In this document: positions 1 through 7,524 of the stretch, piece after piece
Layout of the letters: each line of letters starts with the position of its first letter
Numbering within the stretch: position 1 is the stretch's first letter
Origin: JADHUC01 sp964617665
GTDB taxonomy: Bacteria > Planctomycetota > Planctomycetia > Pirellulales > Pirellulaceae
DNA length: 27,246 nt
Direction of reading: 5' to 3'
Assembly: GCA_964617665.1 (NCBI GenBank)
Contig: CAZUAH010000149.1
Location: 1-27,246, forward strand
Made by a program: the position numbers and the translations under genes
Notes under the pieces: model-generated
Told to the model about the DNA's origin: nothing
Seen by the model: the letters and a program-made list of their open reading frames with translations, nothing else
Databases searched by the model: none

Positions 1-2
1 GG

Positions 3-1088
3 AGTTACCGAGATCTCCTCAAGAGCCACGGCTACGACACGACCGACAAGGTCAAAAGGGAAGCCTGGAAGACGGATGCCAGCGCCATGCCGCTGTTCGG
101 GCAATACAGGACGTACCAACATTTCGCGCTGCGGGAATGTTACGACGTCATTCGCGATCCGCAGAAGAAGTTCCTGACGTCACATGACTTCCATGGACAC
201 AGTGCTCCGCTGGGAACTCACGTCGAGTTCGATTCGGTCGGCGAGGCGATCTGCCGCTCGGACAACGCCAAGATCCCGCTGCTCTACCGCCTCACGGACG
301 CGGCCGGCCGGTTCAATTACATCACCGAGGGCCCCGAGGGTGATTGGGAGAACACGGACCTTGGTCGGCTTCGGCTCTGTCAGGCGTACGCATACGGAGC
401 GGTATGGGTAGTGCCGCACAAACAGGGCATCAGGAGAGACGGAAAGTGGTTGCGTGTCAGTCCCAAGGTCAAAGACCTCTACGATTTCATCCATGGGCAC
501 CGCCACTTGTTCGACGGTTACGACGCTTGGACCTCTGTTGGCCTGATCTACAGCCACCTTGGGCACCGGCGTTGGGTGCGTCCGAGCGAGGAGGCAACCG
601 CGACGCTTGTGCGGAATAACGTTCCCTTCAGAATCTGCGTGGCCGGTTCGGATTGGTGGGATCCAGGCTTGAATCTGTCCGGGCTGGACGCCCTTGTCAA
701 GACATCCGATTTCCGCTACCTGACAGCGTCTCAAAAAACCACGCTTAATGCCTCCGGGCAGCCCATGGTCGACATCGGCTCTTTGGATCGGCTGTGGAAC
801 CACATTGACCGCCCCATCCAGGTTTCGGTGGGCAACGCCAAGATCAACGTTGTCCCGCATCGCAAACAAGAGCGTCGGCTACTTCATCTCGTCAACATGG
901 AACCAGGAACGATGCACAAGGATTTCAAGATTACACTGAGCAAGCGATTTGCCGGAGCCATCGACGCGGGGACACTGTACTCGCCTGGCCGGAAGGCGGT
1001 AACCGTCCCCTGTCTGGACAGAGATGGATGCACAGAGATTAGCGTTCCCTACCTGAAGGAATGGGGCATCATCACGCTGCTCCAATAG
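3..1088 (+). CDS. Putative glycoside hydrolase, C-terminal part (5' end outside window)
   Basis: The reading frame is open from the first bases of the window, so the gene starts upstream; the ATG at 87 is internal rather than a convincing start because the 28 codons before it are open and coding-like. About 361 residues are visible, ending in TAG. I do not recognise a named family with certainty. Visible features are aromatic-rich segments (AGSDWWDPG, YDAWTSVGLIYSHLGHRRW) typical of the end of a TIM-barrel glycosidase or its amidotransferase-like domain. A C-terminal beta-sandwich-like segment (RRLLHLVNMEPG, then VPYLKEWGIITLL) resembles the tail domain of many bacterial polysaccharide hydrolases. 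It lies 110 bases before a secreted lactonase-like gene on the same strand, which fits a carbohydrate role. The CDS call is firm; the function is inference. Confidence 0.7.
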   Translation, partial: SYRDLLKSHGYDTTDKVKREAWKTDASAMPLFGQYRTYQHFALRECYDVIRDPQKKFLTSHDFHGHSAPLGTHVEFDSVGEAICRSDNAKIPLLYRLTDAAGRFNYITEGPEGDWENTDLGRLRLCQAYAYGAVWVVPHKQGIRRDGKWLRVSPKVKDLYDFIHGHRHLFDGYDAWTSVGLIYSHLGHRRWVRPSEEATATLVRNNVPFRICVAGSDWWDPGLNLSGLDALVKTSDFRYLTASQKTTLNASGQPMVDIGSLDRLWNHIDRPIQVSVGNAKINVVPHRKQERRLLHLVNMEPGTMHKDFKITLSKRFAGAIDAGTLYSPGRKAVTVPCLDRDGCTEISVPYLKEWGIITLLQ

Positions 1089-1185
1089 TCGCCCCGAAGA
1101 CACGAAGGGAACTTCCTGTTACGATTTGAGTGCACCTGAAGGCGGGAATGGAAAGGAAACGGAGTTCGTAACACAAACCTCTATT

Positions 1186-1190
1186 GGGAG
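1186..1190 (+). promoter_or_regulatory. Ribosome binding site deciding the SMP-30-like start
   Basis: GGGAG lies 8 bases before the ATG at 1199. It selects that ATG over an in-frame TTG at 1184, which would overlap the site itself. Confidence 0.6.
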
Positions 1191-1198
1191 ACCACACC

Positions 1199-2275
1199 AT
1201 GTATCGCTGCCTACTTGCTGCGTTGTCCTTGATTCTGGTCGTCGACCTGTGCGAAGCGGCAAAACCGCGGAAACAGATCAAGATCAAAGGCTCGCCTTCG
1301 ACAATCGTCCTCCCCGAGGACACATCGACGCCGGACGGTATGACCGTTGCTAAGGACGGCAAGGTCTATTTGAACATGATCAATCTACAAGTTCCGGCCA
1401 TCGCTGCTGTGTGGACGATCGATTCCGACAACCAACTGACGAAGCTAATCGATCTAACTGCCCACCCAGAGACGGACGGTGTCTATCCACTGGGAATCGC
1501 GCAGGGTGCGGACGGCAACTTCTACGTTGCTGACAACCAGACGTTCGGCGAGCAAATGGATCACAAATCGCGTCTGCTGCGCGTTGTCATGGACAATGGT
1601 AAGGCCGTTCGCGTCGAGACCGTGGCTGTCGGCTTCATCGCGTCCAACGCTGTCGAAGCTTTTGGGAATCGGATCTATGTCACGGAAACGTGCCTGATCA
1701 ACGAGGCCGAACCGCACGTCTCGGGAATCTACAAATTTGAGTTATCAGAACTGTCTGCCGACAAGCCGGTCGAGCTGAAGCCCGACGGTGCCGACTCGCG
1801 TCTAGTGGCCAAGTTCACGACCGAGGCGGACGACTGGCGCGCCGGGGTCGGGGCCAATGGGCTTGCCATTTCGCCCAAGGGCGTGCTCTATGTCTGCAAC
1901 TTCGGAGAGGCGTCGATCCTGACAGCTCCGTTGAACGACGACGGTCTTCTTGCCAAGCCATTGGAAGTCCTGGTCAAGGGCGGTGGCATGGGAAGCACGG
2001 ATGGCATGAAGTATGTCGCCGAGTGGAACAAGTTGGTTGTGGCCGACTTCTTCTCTAATGCCGTGCATGTCGTTAACGCTCGGAACGGTCGCGTGAAGAC
2101 GATCGCCCAGAATCCAAACTCAACCGGTGCTGATGGCAAACTGGACAAACCGTCCGAACCCTGCGTCCGCGGCACAACGATTTACGCATCCAATATCGAT
2201 TTGCCCTACGACGGCAACGAGCCGGATAAGCCCGACTCGTTGACCGTGATTCAACTGGAAATTTCTGACAAGTAG
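1199..2275 (+). CDS. Secreted SMP-30/gluconolactonase-like beta-propeller protein
   Basis: The 358-residue protein starts at the ATG at 1199, preceded by GGGAG. It has a signal peptide (MYRCLLAALSLILVVDLCEA, likely cut before AKPRK). The rest is a run of about 40-residue propeller blades with NHL/SMP-30-type signatures: PDGMTVAKDGKVYLN, PLGIAQGADGNFYVADNQ, GANGLAISPKGVLYVCNFG and STDGMKYVAEWNKLVVADFFSNAVHVVN. Relatives include gluconolactonases and other calcium-dependent lactonases, as well as non-enzymatic NHL propellers. Metal ligands cannot be assigned with certainty here. Its position just before a PQQ-propeller gene would suit a lactonase that opens lactones made by a sugar dehydrogenase, but that pairing is inference. 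The fold is fairly sure; the reaction is not. Confidence 0.75.
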   Translation: MYRCLLAALSLILVVDLCEAAKPRKQIKIKGSPSTIVLPEDTSTPDGMTVAKDGKVYLNMINLQVPAIAAVWTIDSDNQLTKLIDLTAHPETDGVYPLGIAQGADGNFYVADNQTFGEQMDHKSRLLRVVMDNGKAVRVETVAVGFIASNAVEAFGNRIYVTETCLINEAEPHVSGIYKFELSELSADKPVELKPDGADSRLVAKFTTEADDWRAGVGANGLAISPKGVLYVCNFGEASILTAPLNDDGLLAKPLEVLVKGGGMGSTDGMKYVAEWNKLVVADFFSNAVHVVNARNGRVKTIAQNPNSTGADGKLDKPSEPCVRGTTIYASNIDLPYDGNEPDKPDSLTVIQLEISDK

Positions 2276-2309
2276 TGCGTTGTCCAGAAGGTATTTCAAA
2301 CTCATTCTT

Positions 2310-2383
2310 GGGAGGGCGAAGCTCCTGCTGAGCCGTGTTCTTCCGCGGTTTCGGCTCGGCGGGAGCCTCGCCCTCCCGGTTTT
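2310..2383. repeat. Long imperfect palindrome in the spacer after the SMP-30-like gene; possible terminator
   Basis: Arms 2311-2335 and 2352-2376 are complementary over 25 bases with one mismatch and two G-T wobbles; the pair G2310/C2377 extends them. The loop is 16 bases. GGTTTT follows at 2378-2383, so the transcript could form a terminator-like hairpin. The arm sequence GGAGGGCGAAGCTCCTGCTG is of the kind dispersed as intergenic repeats in planctomycete genomes, from memory. A genome-wide count would decide between repeat family and dedicated terminator. Confidence 0.65.
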
Positions 2384-2419
2384 GAAGTCGCCTCTAGTCT
2401 AAGGATTGGGGTTTGGGCA

Positions 2420-2486
2420 GTGGCGGAAGTCGCCAAGATTTTCGGGAGTATGCGATGCCGGAGAAGCTCCCGGCGAGTTCCGCTAC
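2420..2486. repeat. Second palindromic repeat just upstream of PQQ protein 1
   Basis: Arms GTGGCGGAAGTCGCC (2420-2434) and GGCGAGTTCCGCTAC (2472-2486) match in inverted orientation at 13 of 15 positions. A nested CGGGAG/CTCCCG pair lies at 2443-2448 and 2467-2472. It could fold in the leader of the next gene, about 45 bases before its start. A TTG-started extension through this element gives repeat-encoded residues and is not a real N-terminus. Confidence 0.55.
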
Positions 2487-2520
2487 CCTAACTCTCTGCA
2501 TCGACAGAGCATTTGCCTAC

Positions 2521-2524
2521 GGAG
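2521..2524 (+). promoter_or_regulatory. Ribosome binding site for the GTG start of PQQ protein 1
   Basis: GGAG is separated by 8 bases from the GTG at 2533. This start puts a clean signal peptide at the N-terminus, which the longer reading from a TTG at 2413 does not. Confidence 0.6.
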
Positions 2525-2532
2525 CACGAAAC

Positions 2533-5500
2533 GTGAACCGAACGATTCGATCGCTGATGGTTTCATTGATCCTGTACAGTGGAATCGTCACGACTGTCGC
2601 CGTGGCTCACGCCGAGTCGGGGCTTGACATTTTCCGCCGCACCGAAACCGCCGGCGGTTTGATCGTCCACGTCGGGTGCGGTGACGGCAAACTGACGGCC
2701 GAACTCTGTCCCGACGACAGATACCTAGTCCACGGCTTGGACGCGGATGCGGCCAATGTCGAGCAGGCTCGCCGTCACGTTCAATCGCTCGGGCTGTACG
2801 GCAAGGTGTCCATCGAACAGTTCTCCGGTCCGCGACTGCCCTATGCCGACAACTTGGTGAATCTAATCGTGATACGAGATACGGGGCACGAGATACGAGA
2901 TGATGAGCTGAAACGAGTATTAGCTCCGAGAGGAGTGATTGTCGCATCAGAAGGAGCCCGCATCCCGCATCCTGTATCCCGTATCGGGAACGGTCTTGTG
3001 ATGTTCACAAAACCTGTTCCCTCCAACATCGACGACTGGACTCACTTCCGCTACTCGGCCGAAGGCAACATGGTCTCGCAAGACGAGCTTGTCGGCCCGC
3101 CGCAGCATTTGCAGTGGATATCGGGCCCGATCTTCCAACGCCATCACGGCATCGAGCCGAGCATCACGGCTACAGTCACATCCGGCGGACGCATCTTCTA
3201 TATCATCGACGAGGCCCCGCTTGGTTTCACCGGTATGCCCGGCCAGTGGCGGTTGGTGGCCCGCGACGCGTTCAACGGTGTGCTGCTTTGGAAACGCGAC
3301 ATGAGCGAATGGGGATCTCGCGCATGGAGCTATTGGACCGAGAGCCATGCAGCTCGGTTCAACCATCCGCTGCACGTTCGCAAGCGCCTGATCGCCAAAG
3401 CGGATCGCGTTTACGCAACGCTCGGTTTCAACAGCCCCATCACGGCCATGGACGCCGCCACCGGCAAGACCGCCATGACCTATCAAGGGACCGACTATGC
3501 CGACGAATTCGTGCTGCGCGACGGCGTTCTCTACGTAGCGGTCAACGACGGACCGCAGCGGCCGTGGCCGGGCGAGGGTGTCCGGCCCGAACCGGCAGGG
3601 CAGCGCCCAGAGCCATCCGAGAAACGCGTCTGGGCCATCGACGCGGCCACGGGCAGTCTTCTCTGGAAAAGTGGTTCCTTCTCGGGAAGCGCGGCAAAGA
3701 TCGATCGCATGGCGTCGATGCGGCACCTGAACTTGACAGTTGCACCGGGCGGCGTGTTCTTGATTGACGAGAAGCATGTCGTTGCGCTGGATCGTCAGAC
3801 CGGCAACGAAATGTGGCGCATCGATCGTCTGGTCCTGCCGAGGTCTGAGGAGCAGGAAGCAAACGTCGGAAATCTCTACCATCTGCTGGCCAACGAGAAT
3901 GTGCACACGGTTGTCTATCACGACGGTCGTCTGTTCGTGCTGCATCTGCCCCCCGACCGTTCGATGAAGCACCGACTGCCTCCCACCCTGCAGGCTCTGA
4001 ACGCCGCGACAGGCCAGGAGCTTTGGCGTTACGACGCAGCGACGCCAATTGCCTACATCGAATGGCCCGACGTGTTCGCGATCGGCGATACCGTCTGGTT
4101 GCCTGACAGGAAAGAGATGACGTTAATCGGACTGGACACGGCGACCGGCGAGGAAAAGGTCATACATTCGATCGAGAAGGCACTGAATGTGGGGCACCAT
4201 CATCGCTGCTACCCAAACCGAGCATCGGTGAACTTCGCCGTGCTCGGCCGCCGCGGCGCCGAGTTTGTCGACCTCGAGTCAGGAGAGTTGACGCTCCACC
4301 ATTGGCTGCGCACCGGTTGCCGATCGGGACACGTGCTGGGCAACGGCCTGTTCTACCGCCCACCGGATCACTGCCAGTGCTACATGCAATTCCAACCCCG
4401 CGGCTTCCTGGCGATGTCCTCCAGCAGAGCCCCGATCACACAACCGACCTCCGATTCCCGTCTGATCAGAGGCCCAGCCTATTCTTCGCTCCCTCACCCA
4501 CAGGGAGAGGGTCGGGGTGAGGAGACATGGGGCGGAGATCCTCACCCGGCGACTTCGTCGCGGAGCTCTCCCAAGGGGAGAGGTGAAGATTGGCCCACCT
4601 TTCGTCACGACCCCATGCGTAGCGCCATGGCCACGAGCCCAATTCCCCCGGCTGCCACACGATCGTGGCGGGTCAAGTTGACTGGCGCGCTGTCCGCGCC
4701 GGTCGTCGCAGGCAATAAGGTCTTTGTGGCGTCGGTTGACACGCACCAGGTCATTGCGCTGGATGCCGCGACAGGCGAGGAGGCTTGGTCGTTCACAGCC
4801 GGCGGTCGCGTCGATTCACCGCCTACGGTCTGGCAGGGATACGCGCTGTTCGGCTGCCGTGATGGTCGAGTGTATTGCTTGCGGGCAAGCGATGGGGCGT
4901 TGGTGTGGCGATTCAACGCCGCACCCGAAGACCGCCGCATCGTAGCCTTTCGGCAAATCGAAAGTTGCTGGCCCGTCTGCGGCAGCGTCCTCGTAACTGG
5001 TGGCACGGTATACTTTGTCGCAGGGCGAACGTCGATGCTGGATAGCGGAGTCTGCGCCTACTCGCTGGACGTGGCCACTGGCAGGATTCTGGACACGCAG
5101 CATATTCATGAGATCCAGACCGAGACGAAGACTACCGGGAAGCTGCCCGAAGGCGCTTTGTCCGACATCCTGACGACCGACGGCGAAGACGTTTACCTCC
5201 GCAAGAGGAAGCTCGCTCTGTCGCCTCCGGTGAAAGATGTATTTCCTCGCGAACTGGCAGCGACACGACCGACGCTGGTAGCGGACGGCGGATTCGCCAA
5301 CCAACGCTGGTTCCACCGAGCGTTCTGGCAATTCAGCTCAGGTGCCGCTAGGGCTAAGGGGAACCTGATTGCTTTTGACGATACGCGAGCCTATGTTGCG
5401 GCGGCCAATTTGCCCGGCGGCCCCAACCAGACCTTCCATATTCCGATGGGCGGACTGACCAACCGCATCGCCGGGCTCGATGGTGATGGCCCCAATTGGC

Positions 5501-5916
5501 TGGCGAATCCCAATTTGCAGGTCGGCGGAACAGTACTCTTCGCGGCCAAAGCGAAGACGGACAAGACGGTCGCAGAAACACCGGACCCCCGAGGATCTCG
5601 TTACGGGAAATCGAGCCAGCGCCCGGCGCCGGCCATCTGGCGACACAACCGTTTCCCGATCTATCCCTGGGCAATGGTTGCCGGCAAGAGATGCCTGGCC
5701 GTGGCGGGACCGCCGGCTGAAGTGCAACCGGATGATCCGTGGGCCGGTTTCGAGGGACGCGCGGGAGGCGAACTCCACATCCTCGACCCCGCAACCGGGA
5801 AGCCCCTCAGTAAGGTCAAGCTCGACTCGCCTCCGGTCTGGGATGGCATGGCGGCCGCGAACGGGCGATTATGTGTGGTGATGAAAGATGGTTCGATCGC
5901 GTGCTTCGGAGAGTGA
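2533..5916 (+). CDS. Secreted PQQ-like beta-propeller protein with N-terminal methyltransferase-like domain (PQQ protein 1)
   Basis: The 1127-residue protein starts at GTG 2533 with a signal peptide ending near VAVAHA (residue 27). Residues about 40-165 resemble a class I methyltransferase: the glycine motif VGCGDG (48-52 is GCGDG-type), the acidic strand end HGLDAD, and LPYADNLVNLIVIRD. Beyond about residue 180 it is a large propeller of BamB/PQQ-type repeats (AMDAATGKTAMTY, AIDAATGSLLWKS, ALDRQTGNEMWRID, LNAATGQELWRYD, ALDAATGEEAWSF, LDPATGKPLSKVK). Conserved cysteines occur in HHRCYPN, RTGCRSG and HCQCY. Compared with its paralogue at 11990-15178 it carries about 26 extra residues between GPAY and WPTF, encoded by an inserted repeat (4487-4586). 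Heptamer arrays sit in the methyltransferase-like region. Whether it binds PQQ or any cofactor is unknown; the adjacent-Cys pair typical of PQQ alcohol dehydrogenases is not seen. Sulfatase 1 follows after 38 bases. Confidence 0.85.
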   Translation: MNRTIRSLMVSLILYSGIVTTVAVAHAESGLDIFRRTETAGGLIVHVGCGDGKLTAELCPDDRYLVHGLDADAANVEQARRHVQSLGLYGKVSIEQFSGPRLPYADNLVNLIVIRDTGHEIRDDELKRVLAPRGVIVASEGARIPHPVSRIGNGLVMFTKPVPSNIDDWTHFRYSAEGNMVSQDELVGPPQHLQWISGPIFQRHHGIEPSITATVTSGGRIFYIIDEAPLGFTGMPGQWRLVARDAFNGVLLWKRDMSEWGSRAWSYWTESHAARFNHPLHVRKRLIAKADRVYATLGFNSPITAMDAATGKTAMTYQGTDYADEFVLRDGVLYVAVNDGPQRPWPGEGVRPEPAGQRPEPSEKRVWAIDAATGSLLWKSGSFSGSAAKIDRMASMRHLNLTVAPGGVFLIDEKHVVALDRQTGNEMWRIDRLVLPRSEEQEANVGNLYHLLANENVHTVVYHDGRLFVLHLPPDRSMKHRLPPTLQALNAATGQELWRYDAATPIAYIEWPDVFAIGDTVWLPDRKEMTLIGLDTATGEEKVIHSIEKALNVGHHHRCYPNRASVNFAVLGRRGAEFVDLESGELTLHHWLRTGCRSGHVLGNGLFYRPPDHCQCYMQFQPRGFLAMSSSRAPITQPTSDSRLIRGPAYSSLPHPQGEGRGEETWGGDPHPATSSRSSPKGRGEDWPTFRHDPMRSAMATSPIPPAATRSWRVKLTGALSAPVVAGNKVFVASVDTHQVIALDAATGEEAWSFTAGGRVDSPPTVWQGYALFGCRDGRVYCLRASDGALVWRFNAAPEDRRIVAFRQIESCWPVCGSVLVTGGTVYFVAGRTSMLDSGVCAYSLDVATGRILDTQHIHEIQTETKTTGKLPEGALSDILTTDGEDVYLRKRKLALSPPVKDVFPRELAATRPTLVADGGFANQRWFHRAFWQFSSGAARAKGNLIAFDDTRAYVAAANLPGGPNQTFHIPMGGLTNRIAGLDGDGPNWLANPNLQVGGTVLFAAKAKTDKTVAETPDPRGSRYGKSSQRPAPAIWRHNRFPIYPWAMVAGKRCLAVAGPPAEVQPDDPWAGFEGRAGGELHILDPATGKPLSKVKLDSPPVWDGMAAANGRLCVVMKDGSIACFGE
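2871..2904. repeat. Degenerate heptamer array, left arm, inside PQQ protein 1
   Basis: The stretch reads as 7-base units GATACGA, GATACGG, GGCACGA, GATACGA. It encodes the segment IRDTGHEIRDD of the methyltransferase-like domain. An inverted counterpart lies at 2960-2988; about 19 of 26 aligned positions are complementary. Confidence 0.6.
2960..2988. repeat. Degenerate heptamer array, right arm, inside PQQ protein 1
   Basis: Units CGCATCC, CGCATCC, TGTATCC, CGTATCG are recognisable. It encodes ARIPHPVSRIG. It is the inverted partner of the array at 2871-2904. Confidence 0.6.
4487..4586. repeat. Palindromic intergenic-type repeat inserted in frame in PQQ protein 1
   Basis: The stretch contains nested inverted pairs: CCTCACCC (4492-4499) with GGGGTGAGG, GCGAC-TTC-GTCGC, and CTCTCCC-AAGG-GGAGAG. 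Read on the minus strand it gives peptides such as PHPDPLPVGEGA and LTPTLSLWVRE, which I recall as hallmarks of a very common bacterial dispersed repeat family. Here it is translated on the plus strand as LPHPQGEGRGEE through SPKGRGED without breaking the frame. The paralogue at 11990-15178 has only a ten-residue linker at this point. Confidence 0.75.
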
Positions 5917-5954
5917 GTTGGGCATTTGGCACAATCATTGCAAAGGGTGAAGCC

Positions 5955-7517
5955 ATGACATTGATGAGGTCCTGGTCTGTTGCGGTGTGTCTGATGTTGC
6001 TGGGCCCCGCCAATCTGTTGGCCGCGGAACGTCCTAACATTGTGTTCCTGATGGCCGACGACCAGTGCTGCTACAGCATGGGGTGTTACGGAAATCCGGA
6101 TGTCAAGACGCCCAATCTGGATCAGTTGGCCAGAGAGGGTATGGTCTTTGACAATCACTATGACACAACGGCAATCTGCATGGCCAGTCGGGCTAGTGTG
6201 ATGAGCGGAATGCTGGAATACAAAGCTGGGTGCAACTTCTCGCACGGTCCATTGACTCAGGACAAATGGGAGAAAAGCTATCCGGTCCTGTTGCGAACCG
6301 CCGGTTACCGAACGGCCTTTGCCGGCAAGTTCGGATTCGAGGTGGTCAGTGCGCCGGACGCGAAGGACGGACGATTGCCGGCCGACGATTTCGACCGCTG
6401 GGGCGGCGGGCTGGGGCAGACCTCGTACGACACCAGCAAGAACAAATCGATGGCCAAGTATGCCGACGAGTATCCTCACTCGACGCTGTCCTACGGCGCG
6501 TTCGGCCGTGACTTCATCAAGGAAGTGGCTGGATCGGACGAACCGTTTTGTCTATCGATCAGCTTCAAGGCCCCTCACAAGCCGGCCACACCCGACCCGC
6601 GATTCGACGATGTCTACGCGGGGAAGACCTTTCAGAAGCCGGCCAATTATGGACGCGAGAATGGGCTCCATTTCTCGGAGCAGAGCCGGCAGGGACGCCA
6701 GTACGAACGGTTTCACTCGTGGAACTACTCGGACAAGTACGACGAGGTGATGGCCATCTACCATCAGCAGGTCTACGGCATCGATGTCGCCATCGGCATG
6801 ATCCGTAGCGTCTTGGAGGAGGCAGGGGTCAAAGGCAACACGGTGATATTCTACACGTCGGACAACGGATTCCTCTGCGGATCTCACGGATACGGTTCCA
6901 AGGTACTGCCCTACGAAGAGGCTTCGCGCGTGCCGTTGATCGTCTTCGACCCTCGCCATCCGAACAGCGGACGACAGTTGCGCACCAACGCGCTAACGGG
7001 CAACGTCGACTTCGCCCCCACCATACTGGCCCTGGTGGGCATCACACCTCCGTCGCAAATGGACGGCCGCAACCTCATGAAGATCTATGACGACCCCAAA
7101 GCGGCAATCCACGAATCTCTGCCGCTGATCAACGTCTGGGGACCTGAAGCGGTGCACTCGCTGGCAGTTGTCACCAGAGACGCGAAGTACATCTTCTGGC
7201 CATACGGTGAGAAGGACATGACGCCAACCGAAGAGTTGTATGACAACGCGAAAGATCCGCTGGAACTCGCCAACCTTGCACAGAGCGAGGCCTATTCCGC
7301 AACCCTGAATACCATGCAGTCTCTCTATGACCAGCAATTGGAGAAGTGGCGCGACCAAGCCGTGGACTACAACGATTACCAGAGATTTGGCTTGATCTTC
7401 GATCGCAATATCTCTTGGGATGCAAAACTCGGGGATCTGACAGATCCCAAGGCAGAATCCGCCGACAAGACCGCAACTCGCAAGAAACGAGTTGGAGCCA
7501 AGAAGAGAGCGAAGTGA
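5955..7517 (+). CDS. Secreted sulfatase 1 (type I, formylglycine-dependent)
   Basis: The 520-residue protein starts at the ATG at 5955, preceded by AAAGGGTGA, 38 bases after PQQ protein 1. A signal peptide ends near NLLAA (residue 24). Type I sulfatases hydrolyse sulfate esters using a formylglycine made from Cys. Visible motifs are the metal-binding D35-D36 in MADDQ, the CMASR motif (C75 to R79, matching C-x-[P/A]-x-R), APH around 208, and SDN at 302-304 with K316. Unusually the GKWH motif appears as GKFGF (K125), so the usual His is absent there. The C-terminal tail ends in a basic KKRVGAKKRAK segment. GH117-like enzyme A begins 7 bases after the stop, so the two are probably co-translated. 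Substrate is not predictable from sequence alone; the context suggests a sulfated polysaccharide fragment. Confidence 0.93.
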   Translation: MTLMRSWSVAVCLMLLGPANLLAAERPNIVFLMADDQCCYSMGCYGNPDVKTPNLDQLAREGMVFDNHYDTTAICMASRASVMSGMLEYKAGCNFSHGPLTQDKWEKSYPVLLRTAGYRTAFAGKFGFEVVSAPDAKDGRLPADDFDRWGGGLGQTSYDTSKNKSMAKYADEYPHSTLSYGAFGRDFIKEVAGSDEPFCLSISFKAPHKPATPDPRFDDVYAGKTFQKPANYGRENGLHFSEQSRQGRQYERFHSWNYSDKYDEVMAIYHQQVYGIDVAIGMIRSVLEEAGVKGNTVIFYTSDNGFLCGSHGYGSKVLPYEEASRVPLIVFDPRHPNSGRQLRTNALTGNVDFAPTILALVGITPPSQMDGRNLMKIYDDPKAAIHESLPLINVWGPEAVHSLAVVTRDAKYIFWPYGEKDMTPTEELYDNAKDPLELANLAQSEAYSATLNTMQSLYDQQLEKWRDQAVDYNDYQRFGLIFDRNISWDAKLGDLTDPKAESADKTATRKKRVGAKKRAK

Positions 7518-7524
7518 GAAACCT

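Noticed and set aside
2413..2532. TTG-initiated extension of PQQ protein 1
   Set aside because: It runs through a palindromic repeat and would bury the signal peptide; GTG 2533 has a well-placed GGAG.
2871..2988. CRISPR-like or other array reading of the short repeats
   Set aside because: Units are only 7 bases, degenerate, without spacers, and lie in a coding frame; no cas genes are present.
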